Under the pieces are notes generated by a model. It made no database searches and was not told the DNA's origin. It worked only from the letters and a program-made list of their open reading frames with translations. The position numbers and the translations under genes were made by a program. This document shows, piece by piece, positions 27,149-35,941 of a stretch of 64,000 bases of DNA. Location: positions 1,364,001 to 1,428,000 of the forward strand of contig CAVSJI010000001.1 in NCBI GenBank assembly GCA_963728365.1, read 5' to 3'. Positions within the stretch are counted from its first letter, which is position 1, and every line of letters begins with the position of its first letter. Source of the stretch: VRUE01 sp963728365 (GTDB taxonomy: Bacteria; Actinomycetota; Thermoleophilia; Solirubrobacterales; 70-9).

Positions 27149-28837
27149 ATGCCTACGCATGACGTACTGGTGATCGGCGCAGGGCTGGCCGGGCAAAGAG
27201 CCGCTCTCGCCGCCGCCGAGCAGGGGGTCTCGGTCGGGATCGTCTCCAAGGTTCACCCGGTGCGCTCGCACTCGAATGCGGCGCAGGGTGGGATCAACGC
27301 GGCGCTCAACCCCGGCGACTCCTGGGAGTCGCACGCCTTCGACACGATCAAGGGCTCCGACTACCTCGGCGACCAGGACGCGATCGAGATCATGGCCCGC
27401 GAGGCGCCGGAGGAAATCCTCAACATGGAGCACCTCGGCGTCACCTTCCACCGCAACGAGGAGGGCAAGCTCGGCACCCGCGCCTTCGGCGGCGCCTCCG
27501 CCGCCCGCACCTACTACGTCGCTGACATCACGGGCCAGGCGATCATGCACGTGCTGTATGAGCAGCTGATGAAGCACTCCGAGCAGGTCGCCCGCTACGA
27601 GGAGTGGTTCTGCACGGCGCTGGCGATCGACGAGCAGGGCGAGTGCTGCGGCGTCGTCACCCGCAACGTCGCCGACGGCTCGATGGAGCTCTTCCAGGCG
27701 AAGTCGGTGATCCTCGCCTGCGGCGGCAACGGCCAGGTCTGGAAGCCGACCACCAACGCGCTGATCTGCACCGGCGACGGGATCGCGATGGCCTACCGGG
27801 CCGGAGCGAAGCTGATGGACATGGAGATGATCCAGTACCACCCGACGACGCTGGCGGGCAAGGGCTTCCTGATCACCGAGGGCGCCCGCGGCGAGGGCGC
27901 CCACCTGCTCAACGCCAAGGGCGAGCGCTTCATGGAGCGCTACGCGCCGAACAAGATGGAGCTCGCCTCGCGTGACGTCGTCAGCCGCGCCGAGCAGACC
28001 GAGATCAACGAGGGCCGCGGCTTCCCCGACGGGACGGTCGCGCTCGACATCACCGTCGTGCCGAAGAAGCGCGTGCACGAGGCGCTGCGCGAGATCGTCC
28101 TCGTCGGCAAGGACTTCGCCGGGGTCGACATCACCCGCGAACCGATCCGCATCAAGCCCGGCAACCACTACACGATGGGCGGCGTCAAGACCGACGTCGA
28201 CGGCCGCACCGACATCCCCGGCCTCTACGCCGCCGGCGAGACCGCCTGCGTCTCGGTGCACGGCGGCAACCGGCTGGGCGCCAACTCGCTGCTCGACACG
28301 TTGATCTTCGGCCGCCGCTCCGGCGCCGACGCCGCCGCCCGCGCCAAGCGGACCGAGGCCTCGCGCCCCTCCCGCGCCGTGCTCGAGGCCGAGCAGGCGA
28401 CGATCGACTCGATCCTCTCCCGCGAGAAGGGCTCGGGCCGCCGCATCTCCGAGATCAAGGAGGAGCTGGGCACGACGATGGACGCCAAGGTAGCCGTCTT
28501 CCGCGACGAGGCCGGGATCACCGAGGCGCTGGAGACAGTGCGCCGGCTCAAGGAGGAGGCGAAGAGCGCCTACATCGACGACAAGGGCGCGGTCTTCAAC
28601 CAGGACCTGCTCGGCGCGATCGAGCTCGGCTACATGCTCGACAACGCCGAGTGCTGCTGCGTCGCGGCGCTCGAGCGCAAGGAGAGCCGCGGGGCGCAAT
28701 ACAGGACGGACTTCCCGGAGCGCAATGATGAGGAGTGGCTGAAGCACATCGATCTCGAGCTGAGCGACGACGGGCCCGAGATCTCCTACTCCGAGGTGAC
28801 GATCACCCAGTGGGAACCCGAAGAGAGGACTTACTGA
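27149..28837 (+). CDS. sdhA: succinate dehydrogenase / fumarate reductase flavoprotein subunit
   Basis: A 562-aa FAD subunit: the Rossmann motif is VLVIGAGLAGQRAALAAAE, with the FAD-linking His region VRSHSNAAQGGINAAL, the substrate loop QYHPTTLAGKGFLITEGARG, and the C-terminal GGNRLGANSLLDTLIFGRRS. It oxidises succinate to fumarate. First gene of a tight three-gene operon (1-bp gap, then 4-bp overlap). The operon ends in a CCG-domain protein instead of a cytochrome b anchor. Confidence 0.96.
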   Translation: MPTHDVLVIGAGLAGQRAALAAAEQGVSVGIVSKVHPVRSHSNAAQGGINAALNPGDSWESHAFDTIKGSDYLGDQDAIEIMAREAPEEILNMEHLGVTFHRNEEGKLGTRAFGGASAARTYYVADITGQAIMHVLYEQLMKHSEQVARYEEWFCTALAIDEQGECCGVVTRNVADGSMELFQAKSVILACGGNGQVWKPTTNALICTGDGIAMAYRAGAKLMDMEMIQYHPTTLAGKGFLITEGARGEGAHLLNAKGERFMERYAPNKMELASRDVVSRAEQTEINEGRGFPDGTVALDITVVPKKRVHEALREIVLVGKDFAGVDITREPIRIKPGNHYTMGGVKTDVDGRTDIPGLYAAGETACVSVHGGNRLGANSLLDTLIFGRRSGADAAARAKRTEASRPSRAVLEAEQATIDSILSREKGSGRRISEIKEELGTTMDAKVAVFRDEAGITEALETVRRLKEEAKSAYIDDKGAVFNQDLLGAIELGYMLDNAECCCVAALERKESRGAQYRTDFPERNDEEWLKHIDLELSDDGPEISYSEVTITQWEPEERTY

Positions 28838-28838
28838 G

Positions 28839-30014
28839 ATGGCCAACTACACGCTGAAAGTCCGCCGCTACCAGCCGGAGTCGGGCGAGGGCGCCTACTG
28901 GGAGGAGTTCGGGGTCGAGCTCGACCCCTCGCTCTCGGTCCTCGACGGCCTGCTGCAGGCCAAGGACCGCGATGACGGCTCGCTCTCGGTTCGCTGCTCC
29001 TGCCGGGCGGCGATCTGCGGCTCCTGCGGGATGAAGATCAACGGCCAGTCCGGCCTCGGCTGCAAGACCCAGATCGGCGAGGCCCAGGAGCTGGCCGAGA
29101 AGAAGGCGAGCGTCGGCCCGGGTCCCGACGGCCCCCCGGTCATAACCGTGGAACCAATGGCGAACATGCCGGTGATCAAGGATCTGATCACCGACATGGA
29201 GTCGACCCACTGGACCAAGATCCGCCGCGTCACCCCCTGGCTCCTGCCCCACGGCGAGCCGCCCGAGCGCGAGTACGTGGTCGAGCCCGAGTCGATGATC
29301 GACATCACCCAATCGATGGCCTGCATCCAGTGCGGCGCCTGCGTCTCCTCCTGCCTCTCGATGGAAGCAGATCCCGAGTTCATCGGCCCGGCGGCGCTGG
29401 CCAAGGCCTACCGCTTCGTCGGCGACCCGCGCGACGCGGAGACCAAGGAGCGCCTCCACGACCTCGCCCATGACCCGCACGGGATCTACGACTGCACCCA
29501 CTGCTTCAGCTGCGTCGACGCCTGCCCCAAGGGCGTCGCGCCGATGGACCAGATCATGCGCCTGCGCCGCAAAGCCGGCGAGGTGGGCGTCGAGGACCCG
29601 CACAACGGCCACAACCACGAGGCCGCCTTCGTCAAGATCATCGAGAAGAAGGGCACCCTCGACGAGGCCCTGCTCCAGCAGGAGTCCTACGCGCCCGGCG
29701 TCAAAGGCAAGCTGAAGCCGACCCGGGGAGCGATCGAAGGTCTGGGCAAGTCGTTGCCCACCGTGCTGCGCGCGATCAGGAGCGGCAAGGCCCGCTCGCT
29801 CGCGAAGCTGATTCCGGGCGTTCACCCGAAGCTGCCCGGCGGCGCCCAGGACGAGGTCAGGGCGATCTACAAGCACGCCGAGGAGCACCGCGAGGAATTC
29901 AACATCTACATCACGGGCGAAGACGAGGACTTCGTCGAACCGGAGCCAGACGAGATGGCGGACGGGACGTTGACGGCAGAGGCGGCTGCGGCCGCGGAAA
30001 GCGAGGAGTCGTGA
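28839..30014 (+). CDS. sdhB: succinate dehydrogenase iron-sulfur subunit
   Basis: A 391-aa SdhB with an N-terminal 2Fe-2S ferredoxin domain (CSCRAAICGSCGMKING), and CIQCGACVSSCLSME and CTHCFSCVDACPKGV for the 4Fe-4S / 3Fe-4S clusters. It is about 130 residues longer than classical SdhB; the extra C-terminus is charged and lacks cluster motifs. It passes electrons from the flavin to the CCG-domain partner. Confidence 0.94.
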   Translation: MANYTLKVRRYQPESGEGAYWEEFGVELDPSLSVLDGLLQAKDRDDGSLSVRCSCRAAICGSCGMKINGQSGLGCKTQIGEAQELAEKKASVGPGPDGPPVITVEPMANMPVIKDLITDMESTHWTKIRRVTPWLLPHGEPPEREYVVEPESMIDITQSMACIQCGACVSSCLSMEADPEFIGPAALAKAYRFVGDPRDAETKERLHDLAHDPHGIYDCTHCFSCVDACPKGVAPMDQIMRLRRKAGEVGVEDPHNGHNHEAAFVKIIEKKGTLDEALLQQESYAPGVKGKLKPTRGAIEGLGKSLPTVLRAIRSGKARSLAKLIPGVHPKLPGGAQDEVRAIYKHAEEHREEFNIYITGEDEDFVEPEPDEMADGTLTAEAAAAAESEES

Positions 30015-30919
30015 GCGACATCAAGGTCGCCTACTGGCCGGGCTGCGTCTCGCGCGGCTTCACCGCCGAACTGCACGGTTCGATGGCGATAACCGCCGAG
30101 CGGCTCGGCATCGAGCTGGTCGAACTGGACCGCGCCAACTGCTGCGGTGCCGGCGTGATCGCCGAGCACAACCAGGAGCTCGCCGACACGCTCAACGCCC
30201 GCACCTTCGCCCTCGCCCAGCAGACCGGACTGGCGATGATGAACATCTGCTCGACCTGCCAGGGCGCGCAATCGGAGTGCCAGCAACGGCTGGATGCCGA
30301 CTCTGCCTACCGCGCCCACATCAACGAGGTGCTCAGCGGCCAGGGCCTTGCCTACGAGAAGGGCAAGGACGGCTTCACCAACAAGAACTTCCTCTGGCTG
30401 CTGGTGGAGGATTACGGCCTCGAGAAGCTCGCCGCGAAGGTGACGCGCCCGCTCACCGGCCTGCGCGTCGGTCCCTTCTACGGCTGCTATGTGGTGCGGC
30501 CCAAGGAGCGGCTCGGCTACGACGAGCACCCCGACCGCGACATCTATCTCGAGAAGGTGATCGAGACCCTCGGCGGCGAGGTGGTGGAGTACGACGGCGC
30601 CCGCAAGTGCTGCGGCTTCCCGGTGATCACGATGAACCGCGACACCTCGCTGCGCCAGGCCGGCACCCACGTCGGCGACGCGATCGACGCCGGCGCCGAC
30701 TGCCTGGTCACCCCCTGCCCGCTCTGCCACCTGAACCTCGACATGCAGCAGCCCGAGGCGGCCAAGGTCGTCAACCGCGACCTCGGCCTCCCGGTCCTGC
30801 ACCTCCCCCAGCTCGTCGCCCTCGCCCTCGGCGCCGAGCCGAAGGAGCTGGGGATGAGCAAGCACATCGCCTCGACCAAATGGGTCGAGGAGCGTCTCGC
30901 CGCCGGCGTCCCTGCCTGA
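30011..30919 (+). CDS. CCG-domain subunit of type E succinate dehydrogenase (SdhE/HdrB-like)
   Basis: A 302-aa protein with two cysteine-rich CCG domains: VAYWPGCVSRG ... NCCGAG ... CSTCQGA, and GPFYGCYVVRP ... KCCGFP ... CPLCHLN. These bind unusual iron-sulfur clusters, as in heterodisulfide reductase B and the SdhE/MfrE subunits of type E quinone reductases. No membrane helix is present, so quinone contact must be peripheral. It overlaps sdhB by 4 bp. Called sdhE-like; a thiol-fumarate reductase role cannot be excluded. Confidence 0.88.
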   Translation: MSDIKVAYWPGCVSRGFTAELHGSMAITAERLGIELVELDRANCCGAGVIAEHNQELADTLNARTFALAQQTGLAMMNICSTCQGAQSECQQRLDADSAYRAHINEVLSGQGLAYEKGKDGFTNKNFLWLLVEDYGLEKLAAKVTRPLTGLRVGPFYGCYVVRPKERLGYDEHPDRDIYLEKVIETLGGEVVEYDGARKCCGFPVITMNRDTSLRQAGTHVGDAIDAGADCLVTPCPLCHLNLDMQQPEAAKVVNRDLGLPVLHLPQLVALALGAEPKELGMSKHIASTKWVEERLAAGVPA

Positions 30920-30929
30920 TTCGGTTCGC

Positions 30930-31358
30930 TCAACCGGCGGCGACGACTTCGACGGTGCCGTGCATCTGCGGGTGGATCGAGCAGACGTAGGTGTAGGTGC
31001 CGGGCTGCTTGAAGGTCTCGGACTTGAGCTTGCCTTCCTCCAGGGTGCCGGTGTCGAAGCTGCCGTCTTCCGCCGTCGCGGTGTGCGGCGTCGAGTCGCG
31101 GTTGATCCAGATCACCTTGCCGCCTTCCTCGATCGTCACCGGATCGGGGTGGTAGGCGAAGTCTTCGATCTCCACCTTCGCCGAGCGCACCGCGTCCCCG
31201 CTCGGCGCCGGCGCGTTCCCACCGCTCGACCGGGACGATGATCCCGGTTCGGCCGTGGCCGTGGTTTCGGTAACGGTTCTATCGCCACCTCCCCCGCAGG
31301 CAGCCAGGCCAAGGGCGAGTGCGATCAGGGCAGCGGCAAACAGCGCTCGAGATTGCAT
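30930..31358 (-). CDS. cupredoxin / plastocyanin-like lipoprotein
   Basis: A 142-aa lipoprotein. The signal peptide ends LALGLAAC (lipid Cys near 21), followed by a Thr/Ser linker, then a plastocyanin-like domain: VIWINRDSTPHTATAEDG gives the first His, and TYTYVCSIHPQMHGTVEV gives the Cys, His and Met copper ligands. It is a type 1 copper electron carrier outside the membrane. Convergent with the sdh operon. Confidence 0.92.
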   Translation of the reverse strand: MQSRALFAAALIALALGLAACGGGGDRTVTETTATAEPGSSSRSSGGNAPAPSGDAVRSAKVEIEDFAYHPDPVTIEEGGKVIWINRDSTPHTATAEDGSFDTGTLEEGKLKSETFKQPGTYTYVCSIHPQMHGTVEVVAAG

Positions 31359-31446
31359 CTTCCCCAGCTACCCCGAGAGCGCCCATCTCAGACAAGCTCG
31401 CGGTGCGGCAGCAGCTGACCCGCCTTCACGGCCGCAACGGCCGTCG

Positions 31447-32646
31447 TCAGCTCTCCTCGGAAAGGCCGACGCGCTTGGCCAGCCATCGGGCGCCGACGGT
31501 GTCGGTCAGGCCGTGGGCGACTATCGAGACGATGATGGCGATTGCGGCTACGTCGAAGATCAGATTGGCTTCGGCGACGTTGGACTTGACTACGAAGAGG
31601 GCGAAGAGCATCGAGGCTACGCCCTTGGGGCCGAACCAGGCCATGAAGAGCTTCTGCGGGCGCGGGATTCCGGTTTTGACGAAGGAGAGCATGACGGCGG
31701 CGGGGCGGGCCAGGAGAATCGCGAACACGACGAAGGCCACCAACGGGGGGATGCTGTGGGGGAAGCCCGTGGCGACGATCAGGGCGCCGAAGACGAAGAA
31801 GGTCAGCACCTGCAGGATTGCGCTCGTGTTCTCGGCGAACTCGACGAAGCCAGGCGGCACCTCGCGCTCGGTCGCCGCCATCGCGATCCCGCAGACGAAG
31901 GCGGCGATCAGCCCGTTGCCGACCGTCACGTCGGCGAGGCCGAAGGCGAAGAGCGCGATCCCGACTGCGTAGATCCCCTCGTAGCGCGTGGTCAGCCCTC
32001 CTCCCGGCAGGCGATGGTGCAGGCGACCGCCGATCGCGCCGAGGGCGACCCCCACCCCCGCGCCGAATAGCGCTTCGCCGAGCAGCTTCGCCGCTTCGCC
32101 GCCGGGGTCGCCGCCCGGCGCGGCGAGGATCAGGAAGAAGAGGACGAAGGGCAGCGCGAGGCCGTCGTTCAGACCTGACTCGAGGTTGAGGGTATGCCTG
32201 ACCGAGGCCGGGACGATCTTCGAGGTGACCACAGCCGAGGTGACGACCGGGTCGGTCGGCGAGAGCACCGCGCCGAGCAGCAGCGCTTCCGCCCAGCTCA
32301 ACCCCGGGAAGAGCACCTTGGCAGCGATGCCGAGCAGCGCCATCGTGATCGGCATCGCGATCACCAGCGCCCGCGCCACCGGGCTCCAGTGGCGGGCGAG
32401 CAGCTCGCGCTCGACGAACATCCCGTCGGAGAAGAGGGTGAGGATCAGCGCCAGCTCGACCAGCTCGACGATCGACTCCGAGGTCGCGTCGACTTTGACC
32501 GCGCCGACCGCGGCGAGCAGGATCCCCAGCCCGACGGAGAGCACCGAGGCCGAGAGCACCGTCCCCCGCATCACCCCGGAGAGCGCCGCGACCACGGTCA
32601 GCAGCCCACCGAAGATCAAAACCGCGTCGCCAAATCCGATGTCCAT
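31447..32646 (-). CDS. CPA1-family cation/proton antiporter
   Basis: A 399-aa protein with about 12 membrane helices, with the CPA1 signatures LTLFSDGMFVERELL, LLGAVLSPTDPVVTSAVV (the ND/TD transport region), LNLESGLNDGLALPFVLFF and MAWFGPKGVASMLFALFV. It probably exchanges Na+ or K+ for H+. No cytoplasmic regulatory tail. Start ATG 32646. Confidence 0.92.
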   Translation of the reverse strand: MDIGFGDAVLIFGGLLTVVAALSGVMRGTVLSASVLSVGLGILLAAVGAVKVDATSESIVELVELALILTLFSDGMFVERELLARHWSPVARALVIAMPITMALLGIAAKVLFPGLSWAEALLLGAVLSPTDPVVTSAVVTSKIVPASVRHTLNLESGLNDGLALPFVLFFLILAAPGGDPGGEAAKLLGEALFGAGVGVALGAIGGRLHHRLPGGGLTTRYEGIYAVGIALFAFGLADVTVGNGLIAAFVCGIAMAATEREVPPGFVEFAENTSAILQVLTFFVFGALIVATGFPHSIPPLVAFVVFAILLARPAAVMLSFVKTGIPRPQKLFMAWFGPKGVASMLFALFVVKSNVAEANLIFDVAAIAIIVSIVAHGLTDTVGARWLAKRVGLSEES

Positions 32647-32662
32647 GAGCCGATCTGCGCCT

Positions 32663-32707
32663 TCCGGTGCGCTTTATGTGGTTATAGGCCGGAAAAGGCG
32701 CACCGGA
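32663..32707. repeat. 45-bp palindromic repeat, family E, copy 2
   Basis: TCCGGTGCGC ... GCGCACCGGA with the shared interior TTTATGTGG ... AAAAG. It is intergenic, between the stop of asd and the start of the antiporter. Confidence 0.85.
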
Positions 32708-32713
32708 GCGAGC

Positions 32714-33742
32714 CTATTGGCCGAGGAGGTCGCGCTCGATTAGCAGCTCCGCCACTTGGACGGCATTGAGGGCGGCGCCCTTGCGCAGGTTGTCGCCGGC
32801 GACCCAGAGGTTGAGGGTGCGCTCCTCGCCGGGGTCGCGGCGGATGCGGCCGACGAGAACCTCGTCGCGGCCGGCGGCGTCGATCGCCATCGGGTAGGCG
32901 CCGGCGGCGGGATCGTCGACGACGAGCACGCCCGGCGCCTCGGCCAGCAGGGCACGACAGTCCTCGGGCGAGAGGTCCTCGGCAGTGCGCAGGTTGACCG
33001 ACTCCGAGTGGCCGCTGACGACCGGCACCCGGGCGCAGGTCGCCGAGATCGAGACCTCCTCGCCGAAGCCGAGGATCTTGCGGGTCTCGGCCATCACCTT
33101 GCGCTCCTCGGTCGTGTAGTCGTCGCCGTCCTTGAAGACCTCGACCTGGGGCAGCACGTTGAAGGCGATCTGGTGCGGGTAGGCCTCGGGGGGCGGCGGG
33201 TCTTCGCCGGCGAGGATCGCCCGCGACTGCGCCAGCAGCTCCTCGATCGCCCGCTGTCCCGTGCCCGAGACCGCCTGGTAGCTGCAGACGACGATCCGCT
33301 CCAGCCCGACCGCGCGGTGGATCGGGGCCAGCGCCATCATCGCCACCATCGTCGTGCAGTTGGGGTTGGCGACGATCCCCTCGTGCGCGTCGGCGGCCTC
33401 GGGGTTGACCCCGGCGACGACCAGCGGCACGCTCTCGTGCATGCGCCAGTAGCTGGTGTTGTCGACGACCACCGCCCCGGCCTCGACCAGCCGAGGCGCC
33501 CACTCGGAGCTGACCGCGCCGCCCGCCGAGGAGAGCACCACGTCAAGACCCTGGATCGTCTCCGGGGTCAACGACCGGCACTGCAGGACCGAGCCGTTCC
33601 ACTCGATCTCGCGCCCGACCGAGCGCTCGGAGGCGAAGGCGACAACCTCCGAAGCGGGGAACTCGCGCTCGGCGAGCACCCCGAGGATGGTCGAGCCGAC
33701 GGCGCCGGTGGCGCCCAGCACTCCGACCCGGTAACCGCTCAT
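32714..33742 (-). CDS. asd: aspartate-semialdehyde dehydrogenase
   Basis: Reduces aspartyl-phosphate to aspartate semialdehyde for Lys, Met, Thr and diaminopimelate synthesis. The Rossmann motif is VGVLGATGAVGSTIL, the catalytic Cys is in IVANPNCTTMVAMMALAP, and the C-terminal block is CARVPVVSGHSESVNL with the catalytic His. Length 342 aa is usual. It overlaps lysC by 4 bp (ATGA), so the two are translationally coupled. Confidence 0.97.
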   Translation of the reverse strand: MSGYRVGVLGATGAVGSTILGVLAEREFPASEVVAFASERSVGREIEWNGSVLQCRSLTPETIQGLDVVLSSAGGAVSSEWAPRLVEAGAVVVDNTSYWRMHESVPLVVAGVNPEAADAHEGIVANPNCTTMVAMMALAPIHRAVGLERIVVCSYQAVSGTGQRAIEELLAQSRAILAGEDPPPPEAYPHQIAFNVLPQVEVFKDGDDYTTEERKVMAETRKILGFGEEVSISATCARVPVVSGHSESVNLRTAEDLSPEDCRALLAEAPGVLVVDDPAAGAYPMAIDAAGRDEVLVGRIRRDPGEERTLNLWVAGDNLRKGAALNAVQVAELLIERDLLGQ

Positions 33743-35040
33743 GAGCTGACCGTCGGGTGGTGCTCGGCGCCGGCCGCGTCTTCGGGCCGCACCGCGCCCG
33801 CGCCCAGCTCAAACGCCTCGTGCAGCGACTTGACCGCAGCCGGGACCGCGTCGGCGGAGATCACGCATGAGATCTTGATCGGCGAGGTGGAAATCATCTC
33901 GATGTTGATCTCCTCGCGGCCGAGCACCTCGAAGACCTTGGCGGCGACGCCCGGGTGCGAGCGCATCCCGGCGCCGATGATCGAGACCTTGCCGATCCGA
34001 TCGTCGGTGCGCACGCCCTGGCTGACGCTGCCCAGCGCGGCGATCGCGTCGGTCGCCGCGGTCAGCTCGGCGCGGTCGATCGTGAAGGATAGGTCGGCGA
34101 GCTCGTCGTCGCTCACCGGCTCGTTCTGGATGATCACGTCGACGTTGACGCCCGCCCCGGCGAGCGCCGTGAAGATCTCGCCGGCGACGCCGGGCTCGTC
34201 GCGGATCCCGACGAGGGTCACGCGCGCCTCGTCGTCGGAGTGGGTCACTGCTGTTACGAAGGGCTGCTCCACGGTCTCCTTTTCGCTCTCGTCCTCGCTG
34301 ACGACGAGGGTACCTGGACCGTCCTCGAAGCTGCTGCGGCAGTGGATGCGCACCCCGTGGTTGCGCGCGTACTCGACCGAGCGCAGCTGCAGGACGCGGG
34401 CCCCCGAGGCGGCCATCTCGAGCGTCTCCTCGAAGGTGGCGACGGGGATCTTGCGAGCGTCCGGGACGATCCGCGGGTCGGCGCTGAAGACCCCGGCGAC
34501 GTCGGTGTAGATCTCGCAGACCTCGGCGTCGAGCGCCGCCGCCAGGGCGACGGCGGTCGTGTCGGATCCGCCGCGCCCGAGCGTGGTCACGTCGCGGCTC
34601 TCGGTCGAGACCCCTTGGAAACCGGCGACGAGCACGATCCGGTCCTCGGCCAGCGCCCGCTCGATGCGCTCGGCCTTGACGTCGATGATCCGCGCCCGCG
34701 TGTGCGAGGAGTCGGTGACGATGCCCGCCTGCGAGCCGGTCAGCGAGATCGCCTTGTGGCCCATGTCGTGGATCGCCATCGCGCAGAGCGCGCAGGAGAT
34801 CCGCTCGCCGGTGGAGAGCAGCATGTCCATCTCGCGCGGCTCGGGGCGCTCGGAGATCTCCAGCGCCTGGGCGACCAGCTCGTCGGTCGTCTTGCCACGC
34901 GCCGAGAGCACCGCGAGGACCCGGTTGCCGGCCTCGCGCGCGGCGACGATCCGCCGCGCGGCGCGCACGATCTGCTCGGCGCCGGCCACCGAGCTGCCGC
35001 CGAACTTCATCACAACGGTCTTCGCGCTCCCGTCAGCCAT
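33739..35040 (-). CDS. lysC: aspartate kinase
   Basis: First enzyme of the aspartate pathway. VVMKFGGSSVAG is the nucleotide-binding N-terminus, GRGGSDTTAVALAAALDAE the substrate loop, and two ACT domains follow (VTLVGIRDEPGVAGEIFTAL and VSIIGAGMRSHPGVAAKVFE), the usual sites of lysine/threonine feedback. 433 aa. No internal start giving a separate beta subunit is obvious. Confidence 0.97.
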   Translation of the reverse strand: MADGSAKTVVMKFGGSSVAGAEQIVRAARRIVAAREAGNRVLAVLSARGKTTDELVAQALEISERPEPREMDMLLSTGERISCALCAMAIHDMGHKAISLTGSQAGIVTDSSHTRARIIDVKAERIERALAEDRIVLVAGFQGVSTESRDVTTLGRGGSDTTAVALAAALDAEVCEIYTDVAGVFSADPRIVPDARKIPVATFEETLEMAASGARVLQLRSVEYARNHGVRIHCRSSFEDGPGTLVVSEDESEKETVEQPFVTAVTHSDDEARVTLVGIRDEPGVAGEIFTALAGAGVNVDVIIQNEPVSDDELADLSFTIDRAELTAATDAIAALGSVSQGVRTDDRIGKVSIIGAGMRSHPGVAAKVFEVLGREEINIEMISTSPIKISCVISADAVPAAVKSLHEAFELGAGAVRPEDAAGAEHHPTVSS

Positions 35041-35079
35041 CGACGGTTGAGGATAGTCACGCGGCCGCGCCGCGGGAAC

Positions 35080-35310
35080 CTACTCGCCGCCGAGGTTGCC
35101 GAGCATCGCGTGCTCAGCCATGCGGATCAGCCCGAGTGCCATGTGGGGGCGCATGTCCGACGTCCGCACCCGCACGTGCGAGCCGTGCGGCCCGACCACC
35201 TCGACGATCGTGCAGACGTCGCCGATCTGGCAGTCGTCGCCGTAGTCGGCTTCGAGCGCCTCCATCTGGGCCGTCACCACCTGCCCCATCTTGCTCTGGT
35301 CGATTGGCAT
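35080..35310 (-). CDS. hypothetical 76-aa protein
   Basis: The N-terminus is MPIDQSKMGQVVTAQMEALE, followed by a small beta-rich segment (CTIVEVVGPHGSHVRVRTSD) and an alanine/methionine-rich end. It has no recognisable family. It is divergent from the PadR gene, sharing a 67-bp promoter region that contains the PadR-type operator, so it may be co-regulated. Confidence 0.6.
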   Translation of the reverse strand: MPIDQSKMGQVVTAQMEALEADYGDDCQIGDVCTIVEVVGPHGSHVRVRTSDMRPHMALGLIRMAEHAMLGNLGGE

Positions 35311-35349
35311 CGCCCTGGAGACTACATGTGCGCGAGATCACACTTGCAG

Positions 35350-35368
35350 ATATATCGTGGCGATATAT
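35350..35368. promoter_or_regulatory. PadR-type operator
   Basis: ATATATCG-tgg-CGATATAT is a perfect 8-bp-arm dyad 9 bp before the padR ATG, in an otherwise GC-rich region. AT-rich ATAT-containing dyads next to padR genes are typical autoregulatory sites. It also covers the promoter of the divergent 76-aa gene. Confidence 0.65.
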
Positions 35369-35377
35369 ATTCAGGGC

Positions 35378-35941
35378 ATGGAGCTGGGTCCGACCGCCTA
35401 CGTGATCCTCGGCATGGTCAGCCGCGAGGCGCGCTCGGGGTATGAGATCAAGGCGCTGGTCGACGGCAGCACCCGCTTCTTCTGGGCGGCCAGCTACGGG
35501 CAGATCTATCCCGAGCTGAAGCGACTCTCCGACGCCGGGCTGGTCGAGGGCAGCGATCTGCCGCGCGGCGAGCGCAAACGCACCGTCTATGCGATCACCG
35601 CCGCGGGCCAAGAGGCACTGAGAGACTGGCTTCGCCAACCCCCCTCGACCTTCGAGATGCGCGAGGAAGGCCTGCTCAAGCTCTTCTTCTCATCCGTGCT
35701 GCCCGCCGAGGAGGCGGTCGGCACGCTGCGCTCGATGCGCGAGCACCGGCTCGGCGTCGCCGAGCGCCTGCGCGGGATCGAGCCCGCGGCGCAGGCAAAG
35801 CTTGACGAGAACGACGACCCCTACCCGCTGATGGTCCTCCAGGGCGGGATCGAGTTCAACGAGTGGTTCGCAGAGTGGTGCGAGCGGATGGAGGCACGCC
35901 TCCTCGGCTCGGCCGAGACCGATCGGAAAAGGAGCAGCTGA
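35378..35941 (+). CDS. PadR-family transcriptional regulator
   Basis: A 187-aa protein with the PadR winged helix at the N-terminus (AYVILGMVSREARSGYEIKA, YGQIYPELKRLSDAGLVEG, RTVYAITAAGQEALRDWL) and a C-terminal Vir-type helical dimer domain. The stop overlaps the MMPL start (TGATG). It probably represses itself and the exporter and is released by a ligand of the exporter. Confidence 0.92.
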   Translation: MELGPTAYVILGMVSREARSGYEIKALVDGSTRFFWAASYGQIYPELKRLSDAGLVEGSDLPRGERKRTVYAITAAGQEALRDWLRQPPSTFEMREEGLLKLFFSSVLPAEEAVGTLRSMREHRLGVAERLRGIEPAAQAKLDENDDPYPLMVLQGGIEFNEWFAEWCERMEARLLGSAETDRKRSS

